NCBI GenBank assembly: GCA_003427395.1
Contig: BFEA01000176.1
Span: forward strand, 288,570 to 352,569
Reading direction: 5' to 3'
Length of the DNA: 64,000 bases
DNA from: Chara braunii
Taxonomy: Eukaryota > Streptophyta > Charophyceae > Charales > Characeae
The notes beneath the pieces are model-generated. The model saw only the letters and a program-made list of their open reading frames with translations, did not search any database and was not told where the DNA came from. The stretch's first letter is position 1. Each line of letters begins with the position of its first letter. This document shows, in pieces, positions 10,560-21,829 of the stretch. Both the position numbers and the translations under genes were made by a program.

Positions 10560-11299
10560 AAAAAAAAAAAAAAAACACTAAATTACTCAACTTAGAGTGA
10601 TTCAGCCTTTGGTTGACCCGATCATACGCAAGCAAAACACCTTCCAACAGAAAAATTCGCACGAGAAATGAAAGTTAAAAAAATATTTCATTAAAAACAA
10701 TCCTTCATATTTATAAATTATAATTCCAATGTTCGTCTAATTTTAAAATTTTCAGTTTTATTTGATAAGTTTCCGACTAAATATGACTTTTTTCTTCCAA
10801 CTATACATATTTGTTCAAGATGGAATGAAAATCTAGACGAATTTATGAAAAATTTTAATTAAACTTTCAGTCTACTTCAACAAATATCTTCTAATTTAAA
10901 TTGGTTTAACTTATTTATAACTGAAAATCCTTACTTAGAATGACAGTCCAATTAGACTATTTTGTGAACTCATTCAGACTCTCATTCCCTCTATAGCATG
11001 CAGTTCAAATAAGAAGGGATACCCCATTATTGGAAGAAAAGTTTTCAAGTAAGATGAAAAAAAATAAAATTGGAATTACATGTTTCAAGATAGATGAAAG
11101 TTTTAAAATTTGGAATGTAATTTTACTGTAGAATAATTATTTAATTATGAGAAAATTTTATGTTGTCCTCTTGTTCCCCCCCTTTTCTTTTTTTTAGTTC
11201 AAACAGATAAATGATATGACTTTCATGCACATTTTACTTCCTTTAGTTCATAATAACTCCTGAAATAAAATACAAGCAAAATAAAGTTAAAAGTACACA
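10560..11299. other. AT-rich stretch, no recognised feature
   Basis: This is AT-rich sequence with a short poly-A run near 10560-10575. I see no gene, tRNA or clear repeat in it. Confidence 0.5.
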
Positions 11300-11307
11300 G
11301 TTTCAAT

Positions 11308-12049
11308 TAGGGTTGCCGGCGTTTGGGACGGGCCGAACGCCCGAACGTTCGGCACCCCCTCTCGACGCGTTCGACCGTTCGGCCAAACGCGGATTAAAAA
11401 AAAAAAAAAAAATCCAAAAAAATTGAAAACAAAAAATGTTATGCGAAAGAATACACTAAACAACATTTGCCTCAACATTATATCTAAAATCTTTACGAAA
11501 TTTGAAATACAAATCAAATACTAAAAATAAATAATAATAATAAAAATTAAAAAAAATTAAACGAGAATTAAATTATTGAGTGGGCGAGCAAGTTTTTTAC
11601 ACCGCCATCTTTGGCGATTTTTTTTTTTTTTTGGCTGTGACAAATGTCATAAAAGTTTATATATGTGTATCTTATACAATAGAGAATCTACGAATAAAGT
11701 TTGAAAAAATAATAAATTATTTTATGCCCCGAAATAAAAGAAAAATAAAAAGTGAAAAAAAAAAAAAAACAAATTTGTGAGTGGGCAAGCAAGTTTTGAC
11801 ACCACCACCTTTGAGGATTTTTCATTTTCTTTTGGCTAAACAGAATGACTTCAAAATTAAGCGGGAGATATCTTACATCACAAAGAACTCACAAAACAAA
11901 ATTCAGAAAAAAATAATAATATTTGGGTGCCAAAATATTTTTTTGCGGGGTCCGAACCCCTTCAAGTTCGAACCAGGTACGGGGACCTGAACGCCCGAAC
12001 GTTCGGGGGTCAGCTTAGGGGCCTCTGTATGTTCGGCCTGACAACCCTG
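11308..12049. mobile_element. Non-autonomous hAT-type element with intact TSD
   Basis: An exact 8-bp duplication GTTTCAAT lies at 11300-11307 and 12050-12057. The enclosed 742 bp starts TAGGGTTG and ends CAACCCTG, which are short terminal inverted repeats of hAT type (8-bp target site, TAGGG/CAGGG ends). GAACGCCCGAACGTTCGG occurs near both ends as a subterminal repeat. Two internal copies of a unit beginning GAGTGGGC(G/A)AGCAAGTTTT start near 11577 and 11778. No transposase frame is present, so it would need a transposase supplied in trans. The intact TSD suggests a fairly recent insertion into the composite repeat. Confidence 0.85.
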
Positions 12050-12099
12050 GTTTCAATCATATTCTCAGTAGAAAATAAAAGGTAGTAGAATTAGGGGAA

Positions 12100-13100
12100 T
12101 ATGGGATCACACGTATAAAACGAAGTTATACGTGGGTGTTTTTCTCCTCCAAAATTCCGCTTGGACTCCGGCAGAGCTCCCGCAATCAGTGGGCTGACCT
12201 CCCACAAGGTCTTGATGCGGGCTTGTGGGTTGTAATCTCACTTGTCTCCTTCCTCTCCTAAACACATATTAAACTTAGAGTAATAAAGATAAAAGTAAGA
12301 AACTTAGTCTCTCAAGATTCAGGAAGAGGTTCACCCGGGCTCGTGTAGAGAAGGTCTTGTTGTCTTCAACTCCTGAGGACCCTGCAGTGGTGGTTAATCG
12401 CAAGCTTAAAGTAAGGGTCAGGGACGACCCAATAAATCTCAATAAGAACAACTTTCAACCGTCTGCAATAACTTCAGACTTATTTGCAGGGCCCGCAACA
12501 CAAAAGTTAACCAACCGTAGTAAGGGGTTGAAAATCAATAGTCCCCACTATCGAAACAGTAACAACAATTTTCAAACCACAACAATTGTTGTGGGAAAAA
12601 CAATGCTTGCAGTTTCACAAACGTAGAGATCACTCGCCAATAGAAAAAACTAAACATTCATCGTTCACAAGGCCGCAACAACAAGAATATCTATGAGACT
12701 AGAACTACAACACCCCAAAGGTTTTCACCAATTGTTGCCCGAACACAGTAGAGGTGTAAACTAAAACCATCAACAATAGTAATTCGAAAACGGTTGTACA
12801 CAAGTCTAAAGCAGACTACAACAACAACCTAAGGAGATCTGCAACATCAACTTGTTACCCCATAATACCAACTCGACAAGATATCTACAATCATTTCAAT
12901 GTTAATTGCAGCAACAATCCGCTACCATTACTAACCCAGAACAACAAAACTCTATTAATAACAATAATCTAATACAACTAATGTGCATAGCAACAACAAG
13001 CCACAAAAGTTGACGTTACCATTCGGTTGCCCTGACGATATGCCAACAACAAACTCGAATCCAATCCACACCAACCTACGACTCTGTGATTGTACAACAT
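12100..13100. repeat. CAA-rich tail block of composite repeat copy 1
   Basis: 12160-12420 resembles 35870-36120, sharing wording such as CAAGGTCTTG / CAGAGTCTTG, GTGGGTTGTAA / CGGGTTGCAA and TTCCTCTC. From about 12420 to 13000 the DNA is rich in CAACAA triplets, like 36540-36680. Open frames here are a result of this composition and are not considered genes. Confidence 0.5.
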
Positions 13101-13120
13101 CACTTCGTACTGAAAGTTGA

Positions 13121-13580
13121 AATAACGTTGTCGAGCACATCGGCCCCCGCCTTTTCTCGCAAAGAGGCGGGAACCCTCCCGGTCACGTCACGCAGAAGTA
13201 AAACAAAAACAAACAAAAACAAAAACAAAAACAACTCGGGGACGATGCAAAACATTCCGCAGACCACCGAGACGGTCGTGGTTGTGACGTCCCTTTGCCG
13301 CTCTAACCGGGTGCGCTAGTTGTACATCCCGCGGTCCCCTACGACAGGATAGGTTGGGCATAAGCTTGCTTCCCTTAGGGGCGTATCCCTACTGAGCTAC
13401 CGACCCATATGTGAAAGTTTTTACATGTAGTTGTAGAGGTGGGTCAGCAGAGGGCGTTTGCTCGCTCGCTGTAGTATAGGTACGAGAGATTAAAACGTCT
13501 ATTGAATCCCGACGTCGTTCGTTCCTTAGGGCGTTGATCTCCTAAGTACGAAGCGTACCCCAGTCGACTAGGACGGTCTC
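13121..13580 (+). repeat. Repeat A, copy 2
   Basis: It starts GTTGTCGAGCACATCGG and ends CAGTCGACTAGGACGG. The copy is diverged and has lost half of the CCCTTAGGGG hairpin seen intact in the copy at 17448. An AAACAAAAAC-rich stretch (13197-13232) interrupts it. Confidence 0.8.
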
Positions 13581-14943
13581 AACCAAAGTGAAACCTTCAA
13601 TATCCTAGTCTCTTTGGTCACCAGTTAAGAGAAAGACATAACAACCACACATAGTTACATAAAAAAGAATCGACCGTAGTCGACATGAACATATATCCAA
13701 GAGAAATGAAAGCTGAACGAATCTAAATCATCAATAGATACATCCAATAACACAATGTAAAAATAAAATCCGACCACCAAGGGTAGAATTCCACAAACAT
13801 CACACAGTCGCCAACGAGGAGTTAACTTTCAACAATAACCTCAATGCAACCGACGAGGTATTCAGTGTGTCTTAGGTTTGACTTGATGAGATGCGTTGCC
13901 AAAGTTATTTATTATATCCTACTACCGACCTAAGATTGAACACGCCCACATTCGTCTCCATACGTTTCTCAATCTTCTTGGATGACGGGTTGTTTTGTGG
14001 ATGATTCTTGATCAGGGACATTGCTTGAGGTGTTGCATGTCTCTCCTTCTAGAAAGTGGTCTGGGTACTCCTCCTCCTCGCCCGAGCACAAGACTCGGAT
14101 TTCAGAAGTCGGGCCGTCTCGATCGAATTGGCAAAGTACCTCCCCGTAGAACGGTCCACTCTGGGTCGATAACAGGGCCGACTCCTAAAGCAACGAACCC
14201 TCGCCCCAGATGCTTCCTGAAGTAAGAGAATGTGTTCACCACAAGTAGATTTTCATTTGTCCCCTTCGTCTCTTGCCCAAGGTAACTCAAACGAAAAGAG
14301 TTGAAAAAAATAGAGAATGAGAACCATTTAGACAAATAAAAATCATTCAGGAAAAAATGACCAATCTTTGGGAAAAAACTACCTTCGTTTGACCTTATCC
14401 GCTTTATTTGATTGGAATTCGTTTTACGGTGCGCACAAAATTGACATTTGTTTTTTAAAAAACAACGAACCCTGCTTGGCATGCAGGCGAGTGAGAAGAA
14501 AAAAAAAAACAGTCATTTTTCATTTTGTCAAGTAGGCATAATCAATCTCCTTTGCAAGCATCCTTTTACCTACCCGAACAATACGCAGAGACAACAAGTT
14601 CAAGAGAAAACAAGTGCAATCGCATGCTCAAGTCAGACCTTTCCATTCACATGCACGATACGCACGACTTTCCTCTACCTTTTAAACGAACATTCAATGA
14701 ACAGGGTCAAACAAAGTGTGGGTTCACACAGGTGTGAAGGAAAATCTGAGTCAATCAACCGACTGACCTTGAGTGAAGAAGTGTTGAATGCGCCCTGGCT
14801 CACTCAAGAAAACCAAGAAAGAATATACTTGCCGCCAAAGAAAACTGCAGTCCCAAGACAAGTCTCAAGCCAATTGCTTGTCCCTCTCTATTCCCTACTC
14901 GCAAGTCCCACACGCGGTAGTCCCAGATTCGATGACGGCAAGT

Positions 14944-14978
14944 CACACGAGCACCCCCCCCCCCCAAAAAAAAAAAAT
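14944..14978. other. Paralogous site lacking the plastid insert
   Basis: A C-run and an A-run join the sequences that in copy B flank the ndhF fragment (19350-19361 on one side, about 19816 on the other). This shows that the duplicated unit exists without the plastid DNA. The C and A homopolymers may be a scar, or simply local low complexity. Confidence 0.6.
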
Positions 14979-15399
14979 GTTGTTTCCAAGACAGTCCTAA
15001 CCGGTCCCACATCTATCCCAACTGGTCCCAAGTGGTCCCAAATGGTCCTACGCCACCAACCACGTTGTGAAAAGACCTTCGACCATAATAACTTCACGCC
15101 GCACTCCTATAAAAAAAAAATTGAGTCCCATTAAACCCAACCAGTCCCGAAACTGCAGTTGTGTGCGCATACGCCCTGCGCCGGTCCCAACTAGTCCTAG
15201 GCAATCCTAAGTGGTCCGGTACCACTACCGCAAGAGCTGAGGCAATCCCAACCTCCAACACTCGCTCCTTACGCAGATTTCGTAGTGTCTCAGCGCTAGT
15301 TGTCACCACATCACGTTGCCGCCGCCACACACTCCAACCCTGGTAGCACAACCTCGTCAAACAAAACAGATGTCGCGCCATAGAAAAAAAACTTCGTCG

Positions 15400-15720
15400 C
15401 TGCTGTGCCGCAAATCCCTGTTGTCGTGTCGCTAGTCCAACAACATTTTCACACCAAAGCAAAATAAACAAGTGTTGTCGCGCCACCAATCCGGCAGCAC
15501 TTCCCTGCCAAAAGAAAAATCAACTGCCGCCACGCTGCAAATCCGACAACACTTTCTTGCAAAAAGAAAAACTGTTGCGCCGCAAGTTCGGCAACGCTTC
15601 CCCACCAAAAGAAAAATCAAATGTCGTCGTGCCGCAAGTCCGATAGCATTTCCCCTCCAAAAAAGATCAAGTGTTACCGCGACGCAAATCCGACAACACT
15701 TCCCTGCACTGCCGCAATAG
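15400..15720. repeat. Minisatellite, about 50-60 bp unit
   Basis: About six imperfect units carry the wording GCCGCAARTCCGRYARCA and CTTCCC..CCAAAAGAAAAA. Copy B of the segmental duplication retains only two or three units (20060-20160), so the array expanded or contracted after duplication. The long open frames across it are a by-product of the repeat. Confidence 0.75.
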
Positions 15721-16508
15721 CCGCCGTCGACGCCGCGTCACCCGGGCAACACCTCTCCAGCGTGCAAGAAAATTGGCTGCCAGCAACGCCGCACCGCTCG
15801 TGTAATACCTCCCCAGTAGTGCGTTATGACCGCCAATGATGTCGTGCCACAACACCTTCCCAGCGCCGCAGCATCGTCATCGCCCTCTGTCGCATCTCAT
15901 AGCCGCTCCTCGCCGCGCTGTTGTAAATCCGCCCTAGAGACTAGCCAACCATTGGATGAAGCAGAGTGCTCCAGCCGGGCAATGGCTGTCTCCTCCTCCT
16001 TGCTGCACTCCACAACCGTCCTCAAGCTCCGTCTGCAACACTCCTGCCTACTTCAACAATGAGGCAAGTGTGATGTCGCACACTGGCTACTGGAGGCAAT
16101 TGTGAGGCAGTTGGAGCACAACTGCCCCTTTCGTAGTGGCTGAGGAAAGCAGCAGCAGCCTCAACTGCCTCCAGGCAAAATTCGTCACTTCCCTGGGGCC
16201 CTTGATCTCAACATGATCAAGGGTCTGAGGTCGTCGCACCTCAATTGTACATTTAGGGAGGCAGTAATACTCAACTGCCCCCCACTTTTTCCCTACTTTT
16301 CCTTGTACTCGGCCTCACGCTGAGCACATGTGCACTGGAAAAATGACAATTTTCAGCCAAGTTCCCTTCACCACCTCTTCAGATCCCTAGCCTCTGGCCT
16401 GAGTAACATTCAGGTCAGTTTGGCATGTGTCTGACTGTATCCGTGACCACATTCGTGGCTGTTGTGTTTTCATTTTCCCTTCCTTTTTTTTTTTTTTTTT
16501 TTTTTTTT

Positions 16509-16675
16509 NNNNNNNNNNNNNNNNNNNNNNNNNNNNNNNNNNNNNNNNNNNNNNNNNNNNNNNNNNNNNNNNNNNNNNNNNNNNNNNNNNNNNNNNNNNN
16601 NNNNNNNNNNNNNNNNNNNNNNNNNNNNNNNNNNNNNNNNNNNNNNNNNNNNNNNNNNNNNNNNNNNNNNNNNNN
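16509..16675. other. Assembly gap (167 N)
   Basis: A run of N is preceded by about 24 T. The homologous place in copy B holds a T-rich tract, so the gap probably covers a homopolymer. Its true length is unknown. Confidence 0.99.
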
Positions 16676-16679
16676 CTCT

Positions 16680-16720
16680 GCGCCTGTATCTGGTGCAAAA
16701 CAGACGCCTGATACAGGCGC
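16680..16720. repeat. Perfect 11-bp hairpin with 19-nt loop
   Basis: GCGCCTGTATC (16680-16690) and GATACAGGCGC (16710-16720) are exact complements. The loop length equals that of several units in arrays H1 and H3, though the loop sequence is different. Confidence 0.85.
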
Positions 16721-16979
16721 GCGGCCCAAGAAAGCAGCTCATTTCCAAACGAACAGACACTCTCTGGGGGGTTCCCCCCCCCCCCTCTCTCTCTATCTAT
16801 CTATCTATCTCTCTTTGTGGGCATCCCGACATTCGTGGTCGTCGCCTGCTATGGACGAGCTGTCGGGCAACCCCAAACGTGTGCAGAGAGTCCCCTTACA
16901 AGGCCCCAAGACCTGCATATGAACGTGGCCACACTTTTGCGGCAGATTCGTTCGATTTTGCTCATCCTACCCCAAGGTA

Positions 16980-17132
16980 CCAGCCCGTTCGTCAAAACGA
17001 ACTAGTGTCATAGAAAAATTGCACCCGAATAAAACAAAATGAAATCTAAAGAATCTTAAAGAAGAAATAAAACAAAAGAAAATCTAAAACAAATCTTAAA
17101 GAAAAAAATCTATAAAAAAAAAATCTAAAGAG

Positions 17133-17169
<37 letters not shown>

Positions 17170-17170
17170 A
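16980..17170. repeat. Palindrome plus A-rich unit, first of three
   Basis: GTTCGTCAAAACGAAC is followed by an A-rich tract full of AATCTAAA and AAATAAAA words and then by TTACCTT. The same arrangement recurs at 20835-21093 and 21279-21410. The poly-A run at about 17138-17165 is nearly pure. Confidence 0.6.
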
Positions 17171-17447
17171 CCTTGTTGTCAAAATAGTCGCCCATTTCCA
17201 CGGGCCCTGTTACGTTCACTAGGGCTAAAGTGCCCCAGTGCTTCCAAGGGCGCCAAGTGGCGCAGTCTTTTCACATTAGTTTTTTTTTTTTTTTTTTAGA
17301 TCCGTTGGCTTATGCCAACGTTCATCTCCACGTGGTTTTTCAGCCACTTCCTCTAAAACGCAGGCTCGGGTTCGAGTCCTCTGAAACTCCTTATGCGTGC
17401 CATCCTTGCACGGGGGTCATGCTAATCTCCACACGGTTGTTTTCAGC

Positions 17448-17925
17448 CGCGTTGTCGAGCGCATCGGCCCCCGCCTTTTCTCGCGACGAGGCGGGAGCCC
17501 TCCCGACCATGTCACGCAGGAGTTAAACAAAACAAAACCAATTTCAAGAGACAACTCGGGGACGACTCATAAATAATCCCGCGAGCCGCCGATACGGTCG
17601 TGGTCGCATCGCCCCTTCGCCGCTCTAGTCGGGTGCGCCAGCTATACATCTCGTGGTCCCCTACAACAGGATAGGTTCCCGCGGGGCATAAGCTTGTTTC
17701 CCTAAGGGGTTGTCACCACCCTTAGGGGTGTATCCCTACCGAGCTACTGACCCACGTGCGAAAGTTTTTACATGCAGTTGCAGAGGTGGGTCAGTCGAGG
17801 GCGTTTGCTCGCTCACTGTGGCATAGGTACGCGTGATTAAAACGCCTATTGAACCCGGACGTCGTCCGTTCCTTACGGCGCTGATCTCGTAAGTACGACG
17901 TGTACGCCGGTCGACTATGACGGTC
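17448..17925 (+). repeat. Repeat A, copy 3
   Basis: This is the best preserved copy of the hairpin: CCCTAAGGG (17700-17708) and CCCTTAGGG (17719-17727) enclose the loop GTTGTCACCA exactly. The sequence TAGCTCGGTAGGG on the opposite strand resembles a pol III A-box, but no convincing B-box follows, so a tRNA origin is not claimed. Confidence 0.8.
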
Positions 17926-19361
17926 TCAACCAAGTGTGAAACCCCCAATATCCTAGTCCCTTTGGTCACCAGTTTAAAAGCAAGACATAACAACCACACA
18001 TAGTTAGATAAAATAGAATCGACCGTAGTCGACATAAACATATATCAAATCTAAAATGATGACCGGACGAATATAAATCATCATTAGATACATCCTCCAA
18101 CACAATATCAAAATAAAATCCGACCACCCCGGGTCGAATTCCACAAAAATCATACAGTTGCCAACGAGGAGTTGACTTTCACCAATAACCTCAATGAAGT
18201 CGACAAGGTAATCGGTCTGTCTTAGTTTTGACTTGATGAAATGCGCTGCCAAAGTTATTCATTTCATCCTACCGCTGACCTAAGATTGAACACGCGCACA
18301 CTCATCTCCATACATTTTTCAATCTTATTGGATGATGGGCTGTTTTGTGGATGACTCTTGATCAAGGGCATTGCTTGAGGTGTTGCATGCCTCTCCCTCT
18401 AGGAAGTGGTTTGAGGTACTCCTCCTCCTCGTCCGAGCACAAGACTCGGATCTCAGAAGTCAGGCCGTCTCCACCGAATCGGCAAACTATCCCCCCGTAG
18501 AAACGGTCCACTCTAAGTCGATAACAGGGCCAACTCCTAAAGCAACGAACCCCCGCGTCGATAACAGGGCCAACTCCTAAAGCAACGAACCCTCGCCCCA
18601 GATGCTTTATGAAGAAAGAGAATGTGTTCACCGCAAGTAGGTTTTGACTGTTCTCGATTTTTTTTTAACTCAAGGTAAATTGTACAAAAAAAGTCAGAGG
18701 TGATAGAGAATGAGAACCACTTGGACAGTTATAGCTAGATAGGGTTATTCGGGATAGGAAGAATCAATCCTCAGGAAAAACTATGTTCGTTTGACCCTAT
18801 ATGCTTTATTTGATTTGAATTCGTTTTACAGTGTGCGCAAAATTAATATTTTTCAAAACAACCAAACCTTCTTGTCATGCAGGCAGGTGAGAAGTCAAAA
18901 GAAGGTTCTCCTTTTCCCTTTTCTCAAATAGGCATAATCAATCTCCTTTGCAAGCATCCTTTTACCTACCTGCACAACACGTAGAGACAACAAGTTCAAG
19001 AGAAAACTAGTGCAATCCCATGCTCAAGTTAGACCTTTCCATTCACATGCACGATACGCACAACTTTCTTCTACCTTTCAACGAACATTCAATGAAACAG
19101 GGTGAAGAAAATAGTGGGTTCACACATGTGTGAAGGGAAATCCGAGTCAATCAACTAACCGACCTTGAGTGCAGTGGTGCCGAACGCGCCTTGGCTCACT
19201 CAAGAAAGCCAAAAAAAAATATACTTGTCGCGCAAAGAAAACTGCAGTCCCAAGGCAAGTCTCAACTTGAAGTTAACTGCTTATCCCAATCTGTTCCCGA
19301 CTCGCAAGTCCCATACGTGGTAGTCCCAGATTCGATGGCCGCAAGTCAACAAGATACAAAG

Positions 19362-19815
19362 AGTATAACTAAAAAACAAGCAAAAGTATTAATGATTCAA
19401 TTACCCAGAAATAAAAAAAACGATTTTACTTTTTCTTGGAATATTGCTAAGATAGATTCTCCCAATTATGTACGAAGAGATCTTTCGTTATTTTTACCAA
19501 AAAGAGCTTTCAATTATATTGGATATATTCAAGAATGGCTTTCAAATTTAAGCTCAATTGGAATTGCATTGATTGGTATTATTATTGCTTATTCCATCTA
19601 TGCATATAATAATATTAGCATAGATTTTATGTTTTTCAAAAGATCCTTGAAGAAAATCTACTTTGAGTTTTATCAATTTTGTTTTTCAAAGTGGTATATT
19701 GAAGTTTTATATAATTTCTTGTTTGTAAATGCAACTCGTAATCTCGCTCAACTTCTGTTCTATTTAGATCAGTGGCTATTTGATGGAGTGGTAAATTTGA
19801 CAGGAATCTCTCACG
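19362..19815 (+). pseudogene. Plastid ndhF 3'-part fragment (NUPT candidate)
   Basis: The + strand reads an uninterrupted AT-rich frame whose second half matches the C-terminal part of plastid NdhF, a membrane subunit of the NDH complex of thylakoids. EWLSNLSSIGIALIGIIIAY corresponds to the conserved last membrane segments. FKRSLKKI, then WYIEVLYNFLF, LAQLLFYLDQWLFDGVVNLT and GIS correspond to the family's KRGPKRI, GYIDFFYSI, LAEL, FDRRVIDGITN and GI. The frame is lost after GIS, before the natural C-terminus. Neither start nor regulatory sequence is present, so it is a fragment, not a gene. It lies within copy B of a duplication and is absent from copy A. A chimeric join cannot be excluded, since the left boundary coincides with the adapter-linked end at position 38. 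Confidence 0.85.
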
Positions 19816-20639
19816 AGTCCCAAAAAATATGTTGTTTCCAAGACAGTCCCAATTGGCACCACGTCTGTCCCAACCGGTCCCCAAGTGGTCCCTAATGGTC
19901 CTACGCCACCAACATTCGTTCCTCACGCAGATTTCATAGTGCGCCGGGCGCCAACTGCCACCACGTCACGTTGCCGTCGCCACACACGCCAACTCTGGTA
20001 GCACAACCTCATCAAACAAAACAGACGTCGCGGTGTAAGAATAAAAAAAATTCGCCGCTATTGTGCCGCGAAACTCTTTGTTGTCGTGTCGCTAGTCCAA
20101 CAACATTTTCACAAAAAAAAAACAAGTATTGTCGCGCCACCAATCCGGCAACACTTCCTCGCTTGCTGGAGGCAATTGTGAGGTAGTTGGAGGACAATTG
20201 CCTCTTTTGTAGTCACGGTGGCTGAGGAGGGCAACAACAACCTCAGTTGCCCCCAGACAAAATTCGTCACTTGTCTGGGGCCCTTGATCTCAACACGATA
20301 AAGGGTCTGAGGTCGTCGCACCTCAGCCACAAACTTAGGGAGGCAGTTATACTCAACTGCCCCCCTCTTTTCCCCTACATTTCTTTGTGCTCAGCCTCAC
20401 ACTGAGTACAGGTGCACTGGGGAAATGGCAATTTCCAGCCAAGTTCCCTTCACCACCTCTTCAATTCCCCAGCCTTTGGCCTGAGTCACATTCAGGCCAA
20501 TTTGGCTTGTATTTGAGCATAGGCGCTGCCACATTTGTGGTCGTGGTCTTTTTCTTTTTCCCTTCCTCTTCTTTTCTTTTCTTTTTCCTTCCACCCCTGC
20601 GCCTACCCTGAATCTGTGGCCACGTACATGGCTGTCACT

Positions 20640-20640
<1 letters not shown>

Positions 20641-20707
<67 letters not shown>
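20641..20707. repeat. Poly-T tract, 67 bases
   Basis: This is an uninterrupted T run. It follows a CT/TTTC-rich stretch (20540-20600). Lengths of such runs in short-read assemblies are unreliable. Confidence 0.95.
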
Positions 20708-21071
20708 CTTCCCTATCTCCTTTCAAACACTGCCTCCCTCAAACGTGCCCGCACCTCGCCGTGAACAGCGCTAGATTCAGGTGATGTTGCTGACTGCAGC
20801 CCGTTTTCAACCCAACGGGCGCAGGTAACCGAAGGGAGAGAAAAACCAATAAAAATAAAAATAAAAATAAAAAATCTAAAGAGAAATTTAAAGAAAAAAC
20901 AACAACAAGAACAACAACTTACCTTTGTAATGTGGCAGTGTATATTTCCCTGTTCTACGGTAGATTCATCCGAATTTGCCCATTCCACACACTCACACTG
21001 AATGTCGAGGTGCAGCCTCCTGATGAGTCGGTGAAACCCGACGAAACAGTCTGGCACAGTCGTTGGTGCAA

Positions 21072-21093
21072 CCCGTTCGTTAAAACGAACGGG
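21072..21093. repeat. Near-perfect palindrome CCCGTTCGTT/AACGAACGGG
   Basis: Two 10-bp arms are separated by only AA. Related, less perfect versions are at about 16985-17001 and 21279-21295, each next to an A-rich tract. Confidence 0.9.
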
Positions 21094-21671
21094 CACTCAC
21101 ATGGGGTGTGGTCCTACTCGTAAAAGGATCGAATCGAATGCCTGAATTTGGACGAGGTTACGGAGATATGCAGGAAATCGAGATTGAACTGCGTTTCTGC
21201 ATCTCTGCATAAAACACATCCAGATTTAGGCGCTCGATCCTATCCTTTTTGTTAGTGGGTCCTCGGCCCAGCAGTCTGTTCGTCAAAACGAAGGACTGCT
21301 CGGACGAGCGCAAATATAAAAAAATAAGATCTAAAAAAATAAAAATAAAAATAAAAACAAAATCTAGAAAAACAAAGGACAAAAAACAAAATGAAAAAAA
21401 CTTGCCTGAAACGAGCTGTCGCCCTAAAAAACGGACGCTTTCTCCTCTTCGGGGACTGCAAGTCCCTGTCACAGCTCTATGCGCCACGTGGTGCTTCTTT
21501 TTAGTTTTAGTTTTAGTTTTTAATTTTAATTTTAATTTTTGTATTTTTTCTCGATTTATGCGTGTCATCGTTTTGCAGGGGTCAAGCTCTCCGCGCGGCT
21601 GATCTCAGCCATGTAGTCTCACGATTGCATGGCCGGGATCGGCCGCGCCAAATGCCTGGCGGCCAGCTCCA

Positions 21672-21765
21672 AAAGGAGTTAGCCCGGTGGTACGGCGATT
21701 GAGATTCGATCCCCATTTCAATGGGGTGAGAGTCAAGTACCGGTACCTACTGGGCTAGCTCCTAC
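21672..21765 (+). repeat. tRNA-like foldback element
   Basis: GGAGTTAGCCCGGTGGTAC looks like the 5' end and A-box of a tRNA, and GAGATTCGATCCC about 25 bp on resembles a B-box. The start also forms an inverted repeat with GTACCTACTGGGCTAGCTCC about 70 bp downstream, with a few mismatches. It is either a SINE with the anticodon arm deleted or a foldback built from two head-to-head tRNA fragments. Confidence 0.45.
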
Positions 21766-21829
21766 CACACTAGAGGTAGGAGCAACTCTTCTATACGAAG
21801 AGCTTGCACAGTAACTATCCCGCCCCCCT

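Larger units (their letters stand above)
6860..12980 (+). repeat. Composite hairpin-array repeat, copy 1
   Basis: Blocks in order are: repeat A (6922-7310), a block with GATGATGAAGTACTATATAGTACC (7500-7530 region), a 49-bp tandem repeat, a block at 8540-8760, units around TTCCCGTAGGAAAA (9020-9290), a spacer, and hairpin array H1 (9592-10345). After an insertion-rich stretch with a hAT element there follows a block at 12100-12640. The same blocks recur in the same order at 32.1-36.7 kb and, inverted, at 22.7-27.2 kb. Nothing in it looks coding. Outer limits are approximate. Confidence 0.7.
13121..16500 (+). repeat. Segmental duplication, copy A
   Basis: This matches 17448-20580 almost base for base over long stretches: repeat A at the start, then unique-looking spacer (for example CGACCGTAGTCGAC), then 14460-14940, then the end block with CTGGCCTGAGT. 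Two differences stand out. Copy A has a minisatellite expansion at about 15400-16085 that is nearly absent in B, and B contains a plastid-like insert where A has only a C/A homopolymer junction (14944-14978). Copy A ends at a poly-T run leading into an N-gap. Confidence 0.9.
17448..20580 (+). repeat. Segmental duplication, copy B
   Basis: Partner of 13121-16500. It is collinear through repeat A, the spacer, the region before the insert, and the end block with CTGGCCTGAGT. It additionally has a local 39-bp duplication (about 18518-18595, ending CAACGAACCC) and the plastid-like insert at 19362-19815. It lacks most of the minisatellite present in copy A. Confidence 0.9.

Noticed and set aside
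14448-15134. 228-codon open frame
   Set aside because: It lies in a segmental duplication whose other copy does not preserve the frame, crosses C and A homopolymers, and has no recognisable domain.
17448-17925. Repeat A as a tRNA-derived SINE
   Set aside because: An A-box-like word exists on the complementary strand, but no B-box at suitable spacing was found in any copy.
19191-19895. A 234-codon gene including the ndhF region
   Set aside because: Only the middle is plastid-derived. The ends are read-through into repeat DNA, so it is a fragment and not a gene.
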